Shown here: positions 47,930 to 59,984 of the stretch, one piece after another
Numbering within the stretch: the first letter of the stretch is position 1
Layout: every line of letters starts with the position of its first letter
Origin: Lytechinus variegatus
Lineage: Eukaryota; Echinodermata; Echinoidea; Temnopleuroida; Toxopneustidae
Reading direction: 5' to 3'
DNA: 64,000 nucleotides
Assembly: GCF_018143015.1 (NCBI RefSeq)
Contig: NC_054756.1
Location: 30,005,940-30,069,939, forward strand
Made by a program: the position numbers and the translations under genes
Notes under the pieces: generated by a model
Told to the model about the DNA's origin: nothing
Seen by the model: the letters and a program-made list of their open reading frames with translations, nothing else
Database searches by the model: none

Positions 47930-49750
47930 TCGAAATTTCTCCGACTCATGAAGTGGTGTGTTTAAAGAAATAAGATCAAATAAAAACGAACAAAGATAAT
48001 ATTCCGGAAGAAATGCCTACATAAGGAATAGTCATCTATGAATAATTTTGACTAGCCGAACTTCTGTAATAGATGTTAAAAACTCTCTGTACGAACTGAA
48101 CTTAAAGGGCCAAGATGTGAAAGCTAGCAATTATGTTTGACAAAAAAAAACTTTTCAGGCATAATTCAAATTGTAGATATAGTGCACATTCCCTCAAACT
48201 CCGATATTCGATGCCAAGCTAATATTATTGTTAAAAAGACGATTATTCAACTTTCCTTTTTAAATGGTAATGCAATATGTCGTCAACAAAAGGTTAATTT
48301 CTCTTTGAATTAGAAGCACCTTTTTAAAGCATTCCTTAATGCCAAGGGTTTTTCGTACAGGGATATTGAAAGAATGACGCTCACTTTTGGAAAAATATTT
48401 TCTTTTTAATTAAATATCAAACAGAGCGTATTTGAATTGATATGGATTTTCCGGTGATCTACATGTAAATGGCTATTGGAAAAGTAGCTCCAGATCTGTT
48501 CGACAAAGCATTTATTCCTTAAGTCTTCTATAATTTCAAAAACAGGTTTGAAAGGCTTATTATTTTTCAAGGATCGTTTCGGTAGAACCCAACAGAACAT
48601 ACAGAAGAACGTTCGATAACGGTTTTTTTTTAATGTCAAACTCAGTTTAATAGCAACCTCAATTTTTTAAGGTTATCAGGGAGATGAGTGGAAGCATACA
48701 AAAACGTTTAATCAATGTTGGTGCACGAAGAGGAAATATATTTTCTCTTTTACGGTTTGTATCAAGCCTCAATAGATTGGAAAGGTATTGATTCCATGAT
48801 GGATTGTGGAATATATCTCGGTTTAAAAATTGGAATAAGCGATGAATACCAAGAGGTCATAATACACGTTGTATGAATATAATTCTACTTTAAACATCGT
48901 CTCCGGAAGATGCATCTTCTAAGAATGTATCATGGGGGAAAAAAGATGGCTTCTTCATATATCACATTTCTTTTAAAGTTATCCAGCCAATAATGTGAGA
49001 AAAATATTAAAATGTTAAGCCTGCAAAATACATGTTTTCATAACTGAGCCTTGTGACAGAATTAATCTTTTACGTGGATTAGATATTACAAAGTTAGGAA
49101 AATGCAGTGCCTAAACAATTGAACTTTTCCAATATCCGTGTAAGGGTTATCTCATTTATATCATTTTTTAATATAACTTAAGATGAATGAGGGCTGAAAC
49201 CTACATGACAGGAAAGATATCGCCAAAGAAAAGGTGAGTCTATAAAGCAAAGATACCTTGAATAGTACTATCTCTGGTAATACATTAGGTACATTATGTA
49301 ACAGTGCCGGATCTACAAGGGGGAGGGTAGGGTGTTTAACCCCCACCTTGGGCTGCCAAGTAATAAAAAGTCATCACGTACATTTTGGAGTCAACCCGAA
49401 ATCATTCTACATGTTTAGTGAACCCTTTTTTGTGTTACTTGTAAAATCTATTCGCAGTACTAAAATGATCTTCCATTGGTAGTGAACACCCCCCCCCCTT
49501 TTTGGCTTCTTAAATTTGTCGGTGAAACCCCCTCTTTGGGAAAAAAAAAGCAAGATCAGCCCTCTGATTGATATGGATTCTTTAAAAAGGGCAACTCTTC
49601 TCTTTGGGAATTATCTTATCATGATTATAAGACAGTTTCTAATATGGTAACTCATGAACTCTGCAACACAGTTTTTTGCTGGTATAACGCCCAGCTGGTC
49701 TATAACCAATACATATGAAACAGTTTACATCTAAGTTAAACGGGAATAGT
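47930..49750. other. Upstream spacer, no recognised gene
   Basis: AT-rich with a C10 run near 49489-49498. No coding sign. Confidence 0.45.
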
Positions 49751-49754
49751 GGCT

Positions 49755-49885
49755 GACCTTATAGACGACAAAAATACTCTCGGGTCTCTTTTTATCAAAG
49801 TGAAGGCAATGGCAGAGCGAGGATTCGATTTCACAACCATTATGAGTCCAATTCTCGAACCACTAGACCACACGACCCCGGGTAT
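49755..49885 (-). repeat. tRNA-derived SINE or tRNA relic
   Basis: The minus strand reads GTGTGGTCTAGTGGTTCGAG (A box) and, about 40 bases on, GAAATCGAATCCTCGC (B box). Confidence 0.55.
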
Positions 49886-50848
49886 TAATATTTTCTTATA
49901 AGACAATTTACATCGGCTTGGTTGTAAGGAACATCACTTTACTGAAAAAGCCAACATTAACCCAACTTGTTTTCAACCCTGAACTTTAATTAACGAAATC
50001 ACACTGTCTTTTACATGTTTTATATCTATTGAAATGTTCGAATGCATGTATTCTCGAGGTAATTAAATTTCAATTTACGTCAACATTAGGAAATCCAACA
50101 CCCCATGTTCAATATGTCACAGTGCTTTAATAATGAAAGGATCTTTACAAGGTTGATATACTGAAGTTCGGAAAGGAAATGAATGTTTGAAGTTAGAAGA
50201 AAGGGACAGCAGCAAACCTGTTCTCTCTCAATTTACATGACGTCTTGTTATGTCAGCTGAAGAAAAAATGAAATCCCACGGAGAGCAAATATTATTTTAC
50301 AACTATTCAATGATATAAGTACCAAATTCGAATACAAAAAGGTTTAAGTCACTAGTGGGAAGAAAATCCATGCGTGTTAAATACAAAGAAAATAATTGAT
50401 CAACTATTACAAGCATTCTATTAGGTATCACGGTATGGATGATCTAAAACATACGCAGAGACACGAATATTTATTGTCTCATTTCATCTAATATTATGTT
50501 GTCATTCAGAAAAGGTGTTTGAACAGTCTGGATTGACTTTGACAAATTATTAAGTTACCAGGATCATTAACCATTGCTGGTTGTCCCTACTGCACCTGCC
50601 TTAGTTATAATTGCAATGTCATTTTTCTCATTTTGTTAGTATAAAAAATTATTCATGTAATCCGATAGTCATCTTTGCAGGAGGCACTTTTCACAAATAT
50701 AACGGACAGAGGCGATTTCTCTGCGAAAACCGAATGGATTTTAATGAAATAATTTCTGTAGCCATTTTCATTTTGGTAACGAAAACATTCGCTTGGATTC
50801 AGATAAATCATTCAAGGGCACGGAATTTGTCGAATCTTACTTATTAAA
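49886..50848. other. Upstream region of receptor 3
   Basis: Holds a candidate TATA (TATAAAAAA, about 50640), 330 bases before the start. No other gene. Confidence 0.4.
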
Positions 50849-50982
50849 GAAACACGAAGGCCAAAAAAAATCCACATTTTATAAGTTTTCCTCCTTTGAG
50901 TTAAGTCTGGAGAAACACGAAGGCAAAATTATCAGCAGTTTTGTAACAATTTCTCCTTCTTTAATTGAGTTATGTCTGGAGA
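50849..50982 (+). repeat. Tandem duplication spanning the start codon of receptor 3
   Basis: Two copies (about 64 and 70 bases) run from GAAACACGAAGGC to GTCTGGAG. The first ends GAGTTAAGTCTGGAG, the second GAGTTATGTCTGGAG. Thus only the second has ATG; the first has AAG at the same place. Confidence 0.8.
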
Positions 50983-52027
50983 AGGGATGGAAGCCAACAG
51001 TTCTAATTCTACTGCTGAAGGTCAAGTTAAAGATCAAGCTATCTCTGTCCTTACAACTACCATCTACATTGTGATGGGATTATTGGGCGTCGTTGGTAAT
51101 ACTCTCGTTCTTGTCGTCATCATCGTCGTACGCGATCTCCACGATGTCGCTAATGTCTTGATCGGTAATCAATCTCTGATTGATCTCTTGACATCGCTCC
51201 TTCTCCTGGCCAGCTTCGTTGCTCCTCTACCATCTATTCCAACCAACAACCCAATCCTTGCCCGGTTCCTATGCGCGTTTTGGCACTCCAAGTATCCGTT
51301 CTGGTCTCTAATCGTCGCTAGTTCACTCAATCTAACATTAATGACACTGGAGCGGTACTATGCTATCGTATTCCCTCTTCATTACCATAGTAGAACCAAA
51401 TCAACGAAGTTGGCCTGTCTTGTAGCTCTACCATGGTTGTCTGGATTCGCCTATCAGCAAAACCTGATGTGGTTCTCGCAGATGGACAATGACAGTTGCA
51501 ATTTATTCCAATTCCCAAACAATGAGACGAGAACCGGTTTCGCTTTTGGTGCAATGTTTTTAGAACTGGTCTTACCAATTGCAGTAATGGCATTCGTGTA
51601 CACTTCGTTGACCAGAAAGTTGAGATCGACCATGGAAGAAAAATTCAACAAGAGGACCAAGGAAAATCCTAGATTAACCTCAGAATCGAAAACAAGGAAA
51701 GCTGGACGTGTGGACCATCGACGTACTGCCAGAAGAAATATCATTAAAGTAATGCTGACAGTGTCTCTTTTCTTTATCATCTGTTGGACCCCGAACCAAG
51801 TGCTTTATATGGCCTTTTGTTTTGGTTACAACTTGAACTTTAACGGTTTCCTTTACACATTCTCCGTCTTTATTGCTTTCGGCAATATGTGGATCAATCC
51901 GTTTATCTATTCCTTTCAATATCGAAGATTTCAAAAAGGATTGAGGAAGGTCTTCTGTCGGTGGCGTAAAGAAAAGAGGTCCAACAAACCAATGGCCGTT
52001 TCAAATACACTTTCAGCAACTCTTTGA
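50972..52027 (+). CDS. Class A G-protein-coupled receptor, intronless (receptor 3)
   Basis: 351 residues, opposite strand to receptors 1 and 2. The start is the first in-frame Met; a second Met at residue 6 is also possible. Glycosylation sites are in MEANSSNST. GN 42-43, D71, C101 with C176 in ECL2, ERY 127-129, W155, P202, CWTP 271-274 and NPFIY 309-313 mark a rhodopsin-type receptor. From residue about 34 to 163 the DNA is nearly identical to the other two receptors, with about ten differences from receptor 2 in 389 bases. From ECL2 to ECL3 it diverges strongly: third loop EEKFNKRTKENPRLTSESKT, TM6 MLTVSLFFIICWTP. It becomes very similar again at FSVFIAFGNMWINPFIYSFQ. This patchwork points to gene conversion of the TM1-TM4 and TM7 segments, leaving the presumed ligand-contact part distinct. 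Confidence 0.95.
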   Translation: MSGEGMEANSSNSTAEGQVKDQAISVLTTTIYIVMGLLGVVGNTLVLVVIIVVRDLHDVANVLIGNQSLIDLLTSLLLLASFVAPLPSIPTNNPILARFLCAFWHSKYPFWSLIVASSLNLTLMTLERYYAIVFPLHYHSRTKSTKLACLVALPWLSGFAYQQNLMWFSQMDNDSCNLFQFPNNETRTGFAFGAMFLELVLPIAVMAFVYTSLTRKLRSTMEEKFNKRTKENPRLTSESKTRKAGRVDHRRTARRNIIKVMLTVSLFFIICWTPNQVLYMAFCFGYNLNFNGFLYTFSVFIAFGNMWINPFIYSFQYRRFQKGLRKVFCRWRKEKRSNKPMAVSNTLSATL

Positions 52028-52205
52028 CATTTGATCATTCTATCAATTTGATATATTTTGAATTTATTCAAAGAAAGAGAGGTTATGTAATATTAACTGA
52101 TGTATCTTTATTTTCATTTATTTATTTGTTTTTATTCTACTTATCTATTTATTGCATTATCGTTATCATTACCATTATTATTATCATTATCGTTATTATC
52201 ATTAT

Positions 52206-52249
52206 TTTTTTTTATTTTTTTTTTTCCTTTTTTTTTTTTTGGGGGGGGG
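52206..52249. repeat. Poly(T)-poly(G) junction
   Basis: A T-rich run interrupted by few A or C bases, followed by G9 (to 52249). Lies about 180 bases past receptor 3. Confidence 0.8.
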
Positions 52250-52399
52250 AAGCTTGATCAAATTCAGCTACGCATGGAGTGGCCAAAGCTTTCAAATGAT
52301 GGACTACCTTATGAAAAACAGTGGAGCCAAGATGTCGGATAATCCTTGTTTTCATAACAATTACTTTTCAAATTCACATATATCTATTCATACAACTGG

Positions 52400-53093
52400 A
52401 ATGGGGTTTGAACGACACTCCTCTAAATAGGGTCTCTTCAACCAAATTCTTAGGTCTCATGATTGACGATAAATTGAAATGGAACATTCATATTCAAAAT
52501 ATATCCAAAACTATATCCAGGAATATTGGTGTAATGAATAAAATAAGAAACTTTTTTTTCCAAAGTCAACACTTTTCACACTATATTCCTCCCTAATACT
52601 TCCTTATCTGAATTATGGAATAATGACATGGGGTAACGCCAACAAATTACAGGCAAAATTGTCATCCTACAAAAGAACATTATAAGAATTATACATAATG
52701 CTCCTCCTCGTTCTCATACTAACAATTCATTTTACAAGTCGAATATTTTAAAATTTCCAGACCTATTTCTTTTTCAAACAGGCAATTCATGTATAAATTG
52801 AATTCAAACGAACTGCCAAACATATTAATTAACATGTTTACACAAAATAACGCCATTCACAATTACCCAACAAGACAATCCCTCCGTTTTCACCTTCCCC
52901 GTACCCGCACTCAACTTGCACAAAAAACAATTTCCTTTTACGGTGCTTAAGACTGGAATACACTCAGTCACGACATCATTAACTTCGTTAGTCTGAACTG
53001 CTTTAAAATCAAGCTAAAAAAGCACATTTTCGAATCTTATAGAGTAAGTCCAAATTGAGCGCTCAGGACACAACCTCTCCCTTTCTTTCTTTT

Positions 53094-53128
<35 letters not shown>

Positions 53129-53440
53129 CTACTTTCCTCTTTGTCCTTCCGTTTCATCTGCCATCACTCTTATTTTTTTCTCTTTCTTTCTCTTTCATCC
53201 ACACAGGTACACCAGTCTTTCTTCTCGGTTACATTTCTTTTCACTTCCATCCATAATTTCCGCACTCCATCCAACACAATAGCATTTTTAGGATTTTTTT
53301 TCTCGTTCTTGCATTTATACTTATACCTACAAACCTGTCTTTTAACTTATTCTTTGAGGAATCCACACTCAACAAGCCTTGCTTTTTAGTGGATCCCTCC
53401 ATTTCCTCAACATTTATTTAAATAGTAAAGATGAATTAAA
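52400..53440 (+). pseudogene. Decayed non-LTR retrotransposon, C-terminal part
   Basis: The frame from 52405 reads LNDTPLNRVSSTKFLGLMID then DKLKWNIHIQNISKTISRNI. It aligns with FDDTPLQCVSQIKFLGIIVD of the LINE at 57875. Later pieces (PYLNYGIMTWGN, PRSHTNNSFYK, NYPTRQS-like) appear in shifted frames. The 3' UTR at 53350-53400 has CAAGCCTTGCTTTTTAGTGG, the family hallmark. A (CTTT)n tract at 53085-53130 lies in the UTR. Several frameshifts; inactive. Confidence 0.8.
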
Positions 53441-54514
53441 AGAAATTATATGCAAAATTCTTTATCATGAATAGTCTACAGTTATTATTATGATTATCTC
53501 AACCCAGACAAAATACACGAGAGGCGAGTAAATGCAGTTTCCGTGGAGTTTAATAAATTGTTTCTGAAAAGCATCTTCCAAATGATGTATACCGAAATGT
53601 AAAATGATGTGGCATCAAATAAAGCCAAAATAATATAATGCAAGAATTAAAACATAAAAATACATGTATAAACGTAAAGCCTCCTGAGATGTGTCATATG
53701 CGAAAAAATATAAGTTATTAAACCAATCTCCTCAATTGAAAATTAAAACAGTCCATCCGCATTCATGACAAAGACACCAGTTTGTCATGTTGGCCAAATG
53801 TGGGAAACGTAAAAATCCATCTGCAAAGCTACGAAGCAAAGATTCCCGTTTGCAACACGAGCTTATGCAGGAAAACTTTTAAAACAGAAACTAGTGCTCA
53901 GAAGCCCCACCAACGGCCCCGAACTAGAATGTGAACGAGGCAACGTTAATGTTCGGTCCTAAATGGAATTCGCTGGTGGCCTCATCCAAATCGGGTGACG
54001 AACCACGCCCCGTTCACATTATAACCTGAGGAGTGGAATATACGAAATTGGTCTAAATAACTGAAAATTATTATCTCAGGAAGCCCATAATAAGTGAAGA
54101 ATCATAATGTGTTGGGAAAAGGCCGAGCTCCAGCAAGGGCGAAAACACCCCCCTGAACACCTGATGATAAATGAACTAAACTAACTGGTAGACCAAAGTA
54201 AAATCCAAAGTTATCTAAAAGTAGGTGAACAGGTTGGATGGAATTACCTTGCGGCCCACTTTGGGTGTGCGACCAGGCTTAAGGCCCGAAGCTCACATGC
54301 AGGTTAGAATGAATAACATAAAACAAAACATCTTGATGTTGAAAAATTAGTGGGGGTGAAAAGGGGGTGGAGGAGGGAAAAATACAGGAAGTATGTGGCA
54401 CAAAACAGGTGAATTGAGATAAAAGATGCTTTCCACTCGACTCCACGAAGAAGAATGCTAACTTGTTAGAAATTGGATTTTGCCCCCTCCCGAAATTACC
54501 ACGTCAGCTAACGC
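53441..54514. other. No recognised gene
   Basis: Some GC-richer text (GAACGAGGCAACGTTAATGTTC) without coding sign. Confidence 0.4.
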
Positions 54515-54645
54515 GACGTAGCATCTTTAGCCACGCCTCCTTGTGATGTCCGAACTACCAAAATTCGCAATGCAACATTTTTTGGGCCACGCCTCCTCGT
54601 GAAGTCCGAACAATACCATATTTGGCATCGCAACATATCTCCACC
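54515..54645 (+). repeat. Two tandem copies of a unit of about 65 bp
   Basis: Both contain GCCACGCCTCCT[TC]GTGA[TA]GTCCGAAC and end in GCAACAT. Unit start is not sharply defined. The following 54700-54960 ends in GAAATAAAAAATAAACTGAA and may be a retroelement 3' end. Confidence 0.55.
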
Positions 54646-54960
54646 AGGCCAAAGGAATTCGCCTGACCAGGCCCCTTCCTTGTAAACACCTGTTACGTAC
54701 CGCTGGCGAGATATGTTGTTGTCCAGCTAGTCTGACCTGAGATAACCTCTCATTAACTCGCTTTGCGCGTTAAGAGGTATTATCTAGTTCATTGTAAATA
54801 TCATTATTAATATGGTTATATTGTTTAGTGTCTATTGTAAATATTTATTTATCTATGTCATATGGTCATACTGTATATAGTTGTATATTCATTTATATCT
54901 TTGTAATGATTTACTTTACTGTTGAATTAACTTGAGTTGAAATAAAAAATAAACTGAAAG

Positions 54961-55633
54961 ACATAATCATATTGATAAGATAAGAATATTTTGAATTACT
55001 CATAGATTACAGAAAATTTCCGCATAATCCCCCAGCTAACGATGAAAGTTTCAATTATCAAACTGGTACACCTGATCTTCAAAAAGTGATAAATCCTCAT
55101 TGCTTTTGATTAAAACTCCAAACATTAAGTTTGAAGAGTTGTACGATTCTTGTATAGGTTTGTATTGAACATTATCAATTCTTTTCCAGTAGTAATACGG
55201 TGGTGAATTATGTTATACATATATAATCCCAGAGACGTTTATAACGTGGTTTGATTATGCCATTTTGACAAGTACTGTAATACTAGTAACCATGGTAACA
55301 GGGTCCAGGAGCCAATCATAACCAATGTTTCCATCCTGACATAGCAATGTTAACATGGTGGGCCCCTGGTCCAGCATGAAAGCTGGAAATCGCTAGAAAG
55401 ATCGTAATAATATTTTTTTTCTGAGGATATCACGTTCTTTGATTTGTTCTTGGATTTGTAGATTTGTTTGAGTGTTAAATGTACTCCTACAAACATAATT
55501 CGTACCATGTACTTATAAATGCTAAGATATAAATATCAACGTAGTATAAAACAAAGTAATTGTAAGAATGCAAACTAGCTAAAAGATATAAATTACTGAT
55601 TCAGCATGAAAATAAAACCAAGCATAACCAAAT
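54961..55633. other. No recognised feature
   Basis: AT-rich spacer. Confidence 0.4.
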
Positions 55634-55683
55634 CAAAGTTAACACTTCGATCTTAGCAATTTGATTTCAAAGTGTTAACTTTG
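55634..55683. repeat. Hairpin with 14-bp perfect arms
   Basis: CAAAGTTAACACTT at 55634-55647 and AAGTGTTAACTTTG at 55670-55683. Lies next to a transposon fragment; may be its rearranged end or a separate foldback. Confidence 0.85.
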
Positions 55684-55696
55684 AAATCTAATCGAC

Positions 55697-55895
55697 TTTA
55701 ATAAAAAAAAAAGGTTTACACTTTGTTTTAATCCTGTAAAGCTATTGTTTTTTAACATTGATATAGATATCTTAAACCAAATGACGATATAGCTGTAGAA
55801 AAATATCTTTCCGCTTGAGTCGGCACCGCTTATTTTTGAAAAGTTTGTGAAAAGTGATTTGCGCAGAACTATATGACTAAAAGTAGAGGTTAATC
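55697..55895. repeat. Truncated relative of the 1.0-kb Tc1/mariner-type element
   Basis: Aligns in order with the complement of the right end of 34461-35464: GTTTACACTTTG, TAATCCTGTAAAGCTATTG, AAATGACGATATA, CCGCTTGAGTCGGCACCGCT, GATTTGCGCAGAACT. The extreme end is replaced by A-rich sequence. Confidence 0.75.
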
Positions 55896-56019
55896 AAAAA
55901 GGAAAGAGATGAATTGTGTTAAAATGATGAGGATGTAATCATCGTTCAATATTTCGATGCAAGAATTTCTCAATCGCAATGTTTGAAGGAGAAAACGAGA
56001 CTGACGTTGCGACTAAGTT

Positions 56020-57040
56020 TCAATGTTTATATTATAGGTACAGGATAGATTTTCAAGGTTTATATCTTGGTACAGAATATATTTTCAAGGTTCAAGGTTT
56101 CTATCATAGGTACAATATATATTTTCAAGGTTCAAGGCTTATATCATAGGTACAATATATATTTTCAAGGTTCAAGGTTTATATCATAGGACAATATATA
56201 TTTTCAAGGTTCAAGGCTTATATCATAGGTACAATATATATTTTCAAGGTTCAAGGTTTATATCATAGGACAATATATATTTTCAAGGTTCAAGGTTTAT
56301 ATCATAGGTTCAGTATATATTTTCACGGTTCAAGGTTTATATCATAGGTACAGTATATATTTTCACGGTTCAAGGTTTATATCATAGGTACAGTATTTTC
56401 AAGGCTCAAGGTTTATATTTTAGGTACATAATATATTTTCAAGGTTCAAGATTTATATCATAGGTACAGTATATATTTTCAAGGTTCAAGATTTATATCA
56501 TAGGTACAGTATATATTTTCAAGGTTCAAGATTTATATCATAGGTACAGTATATATTTTCAAGGTTCAAGATTTATATCATAGGTACAGTATATATTTTC
56601 AAGGTTCAAGATTTATATCATAGGTGCAGTATATATTTTCAAGGTTCAAGATTTATATCATAGGTACAGTATATATTTTCAAGGTTCAAGATTTATATCA
56701 TAGGTACAGTATATATTTTCAAGGTTCAAGATTTATATCATAGGTACAGTATATATTTTCAAGGTTCAAGATTTATATCATAGGTACAGTATATATTTTC
56801 AAGGTTCAAGATTTATATCATAGGTACAGTATATATTTTCAAGGTTCAAGGTTTATATCATAGGTACAGTATATATTTTCAAGGTTCAAGATTTATATCA
56901 TAGGTACAGTATATATTTTCAAGGTTCAAGATTTTTATCATAGGTACAGTATATATTTCAAGGTTCAAGGTTTATTTTATAGGTGCAGTATATTTTTTCA
57001 AGGTTCAATGTTTATTTTATAGGTACAGTATATTTTTTCA
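56020..57040 (+). repeat. 40-bp satellite, left array
   Basis: About 25 units of 40 bp, each joining TTTTCAAGGTTCAAGGTTTA and TATCATAGGTACAGTATATA. The left edge is diverged. The central block is homogeneous for a G-to-A variant (TCAAGATTTATATC). The last units near the LINE are TTTTAT variants. Confidence 0.95.
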
Positions 57041-57874
57041 ATTCAATTCAATTCAAATTTATTTTCATTCTTCAAAATGATACAAATAAGTACAAAATAG
57101 ATTGATTCAATTTAAATAAACAATAGCATGAACAAAATTCAATATTGGAAGAAAAAAAAAATACATATTTGAAAGTAATCTAAATATAAATTAACATACA
57201 TGTCAAATTAAATCAATATAATCAATATCATTACATATAATTGAATCAACGCAATTATATATCATAAGAAGAATGGAGGGGTCCACTGAAAAGCAAAGCT
57301 TGTATAATGTGGACCCCTCAAAAAATAGATACAATGAATATAGAAATATACGTAAAGTAATACATGAAGATAACGAAAAGGCAAGTAATAATAGTAAATA
57401 ACACGAAACAACACAACACATGAACATGAGGTGGACAATAGTACGATAACAACTGCCTAGAATATAGAAAGAAAATAGAGATAGGGAGAGGGATGCAAAG
57501 CTAATTTGCTGCATATAATTATATTATGTCTACACATACATACACATCAATACACGCACACACACACACATATATATATATACATATATACACACACATA
57601 CACACAAATACATACACGCATACATATACACATTACACATAAACATACACACACACACCCCACCATACACACATATACAAATACACCATTACACACGCAC
57701 ACACACACACACACATACAATAGAAAAGGTACAATATAATGTATAGACAAGATATAACTTTCAAATTTTATGTCTAATTGGAAAAAAAAATAATAATAAG
57801 GCTTTATGTTCTGTATAAACATAGATTAGCAAAAAATGATACAAAATTTTAGTTTAAACAGTGAATATAATTCA
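57041..57874 (-). mobile_element. 3' UTR and tail of the LINE inserted in the satellite
   Basis: At the low-coordinate end is the inverted tail TTCAATTCAATTCAAATTTA. Next is the hallmark GGGGTCCACTGAAAAGCAAA ... GCTTGTATAATGTGGACCCC (57278-57317), an imperfect inverted repeat. A CA/TA microsatellite at 57545-57720 is included. Confidence 0.8.
57545..57720. repeat. (CA)n/(TA)n microsatellite
   Basis: ACACACAC with TATATA and CATACA interruptions, within the LINE 3' UTR. Open frames on both strands here are artefacts. Confidence 0.93.
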
Positions 57875-58800
57875 TTAGGAAATAAGGAGCATAAATTTTA
57901 ATTTGTTTTTAAAGGACAGTAAAGAACGGGCATCTTTAATCTCATCGCCAAGGGAGTTCCAAAATCTTGGACCTGTATATAAATAAGTATTTTGTGCTAG
58001 ATGCGTTCTGAGGAGGGGCAAGTGATATTCATTTGACTGCCTGGTGGGATAGTTATGGAGGGATTGGTTTTGGTGAAACATAGAGTCAAATATGCGTGGC
58101 AACGAATTATTTTTGTATCTATACATGAATTGACCTAATTGAAATAAATATAAATTTTTTATTTTCATGATTTTATGTTCCAGGAACAATTGATCTGTAT
58201 GAGAACGAACTGGTGCATTACATATAATTCGGAGTGTTTTCTTTTGTAAAATTAATATTTTGTCCAATAAAGAATTATGGGTATTTCCCCATGTTAATAT
58301 TCCATAATTAAGGTACGGTAAAATTAAGGAGGAATATAACATGAGTAATGTGACCTGAGGAAAATAGTGTTTTAACTTATTAATTATACCAATATTACGA
58401 GATAATATTTTGCTCACATGAAGAACGTGGGGTTTCCAAGAAAGTTTATTATCAACTATAATTCCTAAAAATTTAATTTGGGAAACACATTGTAAAGGTG
58501 TATCATCAAAGATAATGTCAGAAGGTAAAGATTCAATAGAATTACTAAATATCATATATTTGGTTTTGTTTAAATTAAGAGATAGTTTATTGGCGCGTAT
58601 CCATTGAGTCAAATTTAGCAGTTCTAAATTCATGATCTGAACTAGAGTTTGAGGGTTTTTGTGAGCAAAAAATACATTGGAATCATCTGCAAAAAGAATG
58701 AAAGAAAGAATGTCAGATGATCTATGAAAATCGTTAATGTAAATAATGAATAAAAGAGGCCCTAATATACTACCTTGTGGGACACCACAATTAATGTCAT
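57875..58800 (-). pseudogene. Non-LTR retrotransposon reverse transcriptase, 5'-truncated
   Basis: About 308 residues of open frame encode the C-terminal half of a reverse transcriptase. CGVPQGSILGPLLFIIYIND is followed by the catalytic FADDSNVFF (the family's FADD box), LNLNKTKYMIF, FLGIIVDNKLSWKPHV, LNYGILTWGN, then a tail ending PRFWNSLGDEIKDARSLLSF. This order is that of Jockey/CR1-like LINEs. The endonuclease and fingers are missing; truncation falls at the satellite border near 58800, so the first Met of the frame comes from the junction. With no internal stops it is young, yet unable to work alone. It lies between two satellite arrays. Confidence 0.9.
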
Positions 58801-59957
58801 GGTTCAAGGTTCAAGGTTTATATTATAGGTACAGTATATATTTTCAAGGTTCAAGGTTTATATCATAGGTACAGTATATATTTTCAAGGTTCAAGGTTTA
58901 TATCATAGGTACAGTATATATTTTCAAGGTTCAAGGTTTATATCATAGGTACAGTATATATTTTCAAGGTTCAAGATTTATATCATAGTTACAGTATATA
59001 TTTTCAAGGTTCAAGGTTTATTTTATAGGTACAGTATATATTTTCAAGGTTCAAGGTTTATATTATAGGTACAGTATATATTTTCAACGTTCAAGGTTTA
59101 TTTTATAGGTACATTATATATTTTCATGGTTCAAGGTTTATTTTATAGGTACAGTATATATTTTCAAGGTTCAAGGTTTATTTTATAGGTACAGTATATA
59201 TTTTCAAGGTTCAAGGTTTATTTTATAGGTACAGTATATATTTTCAAGGTTCAAGGTTTATATCATAGGTACAGTATATATTTTCAAGGTTCAAGGTTTA
59301 TATCATAGGTACAGTATATATTTTCAAGGTTCAAGGTTTATATCATAGGTACAGTATATATTTTCAAGGTTCAAGGTTTATATCATAGGTACAGTATATA
59401 TTTTCAAGGTTCAAGATTTATATCATAGTTACATTATATATTTTCAAGGTTCAAGGTTTATAGGTACAGTATATATTTTCAAGGTTCAAGGTTTATATTA
59501 TAGGTACAGTATATATTTTCAACGTTCAAGGTTTATTTTATAGGTACATTATATATTTTCATGGTTCAAGGTTTATTTTATAGGTACAGTATATATTTTC
59601 AAGGTTCAAGGTTTATTTTATAGGTACAGTATATATTTTCAAGGTTCAAGGTTTATATCATAGGTACAGTATATATTTTCAAGGTTCAAGGTTTATATCA
59701 TAGGTACAGTATATATTTTCAAGGTTCAAGGTTTATATCATAGGTACAGTATATATTTTCAAGGTTCAAGGTTTATATCATAGGTACAGTATATATTTTC
59801 AAGGTTCAAGATTTATATCATAGGTACAGTATATATTTTCAAGGTTCAAGATTTATATCATAGGTACAGTATATATTTTCAAGGTTCAAGGTTTATTTTA
59901 TAGGTACAGTATATATTTTCAAGGTTCAAGGTTTATATCATAGGTACAGTATTATAT
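58801..59957 (+). repeat. 40-bp satellite, right array
   Basis: About 29 units of the same 40-bp repeat. A set of marked units (TTTTCAACGTTCAAGG, then TTTTCATGGTTCAAGG) recurs with a shift of 435 bases (59081 and 59516), showing a block duplication of about eleven units. Confidence 0.95.
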
Positions 59958-59984
59958 TCAAATTGTTAAATTGATGGGCGTTGT

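Noticed and set aside
57506..57822. Open frames rich in His/Thr (plus) and Val/Cys (minus)
   Set aside because: They run over the (CA)n tract in the LINE 3' UTR.
56020..59957. CRISPR-like regular repeats
   Set aside because: The 40-bp units are contiguous without unique spacers; a eukaryotic satellite.
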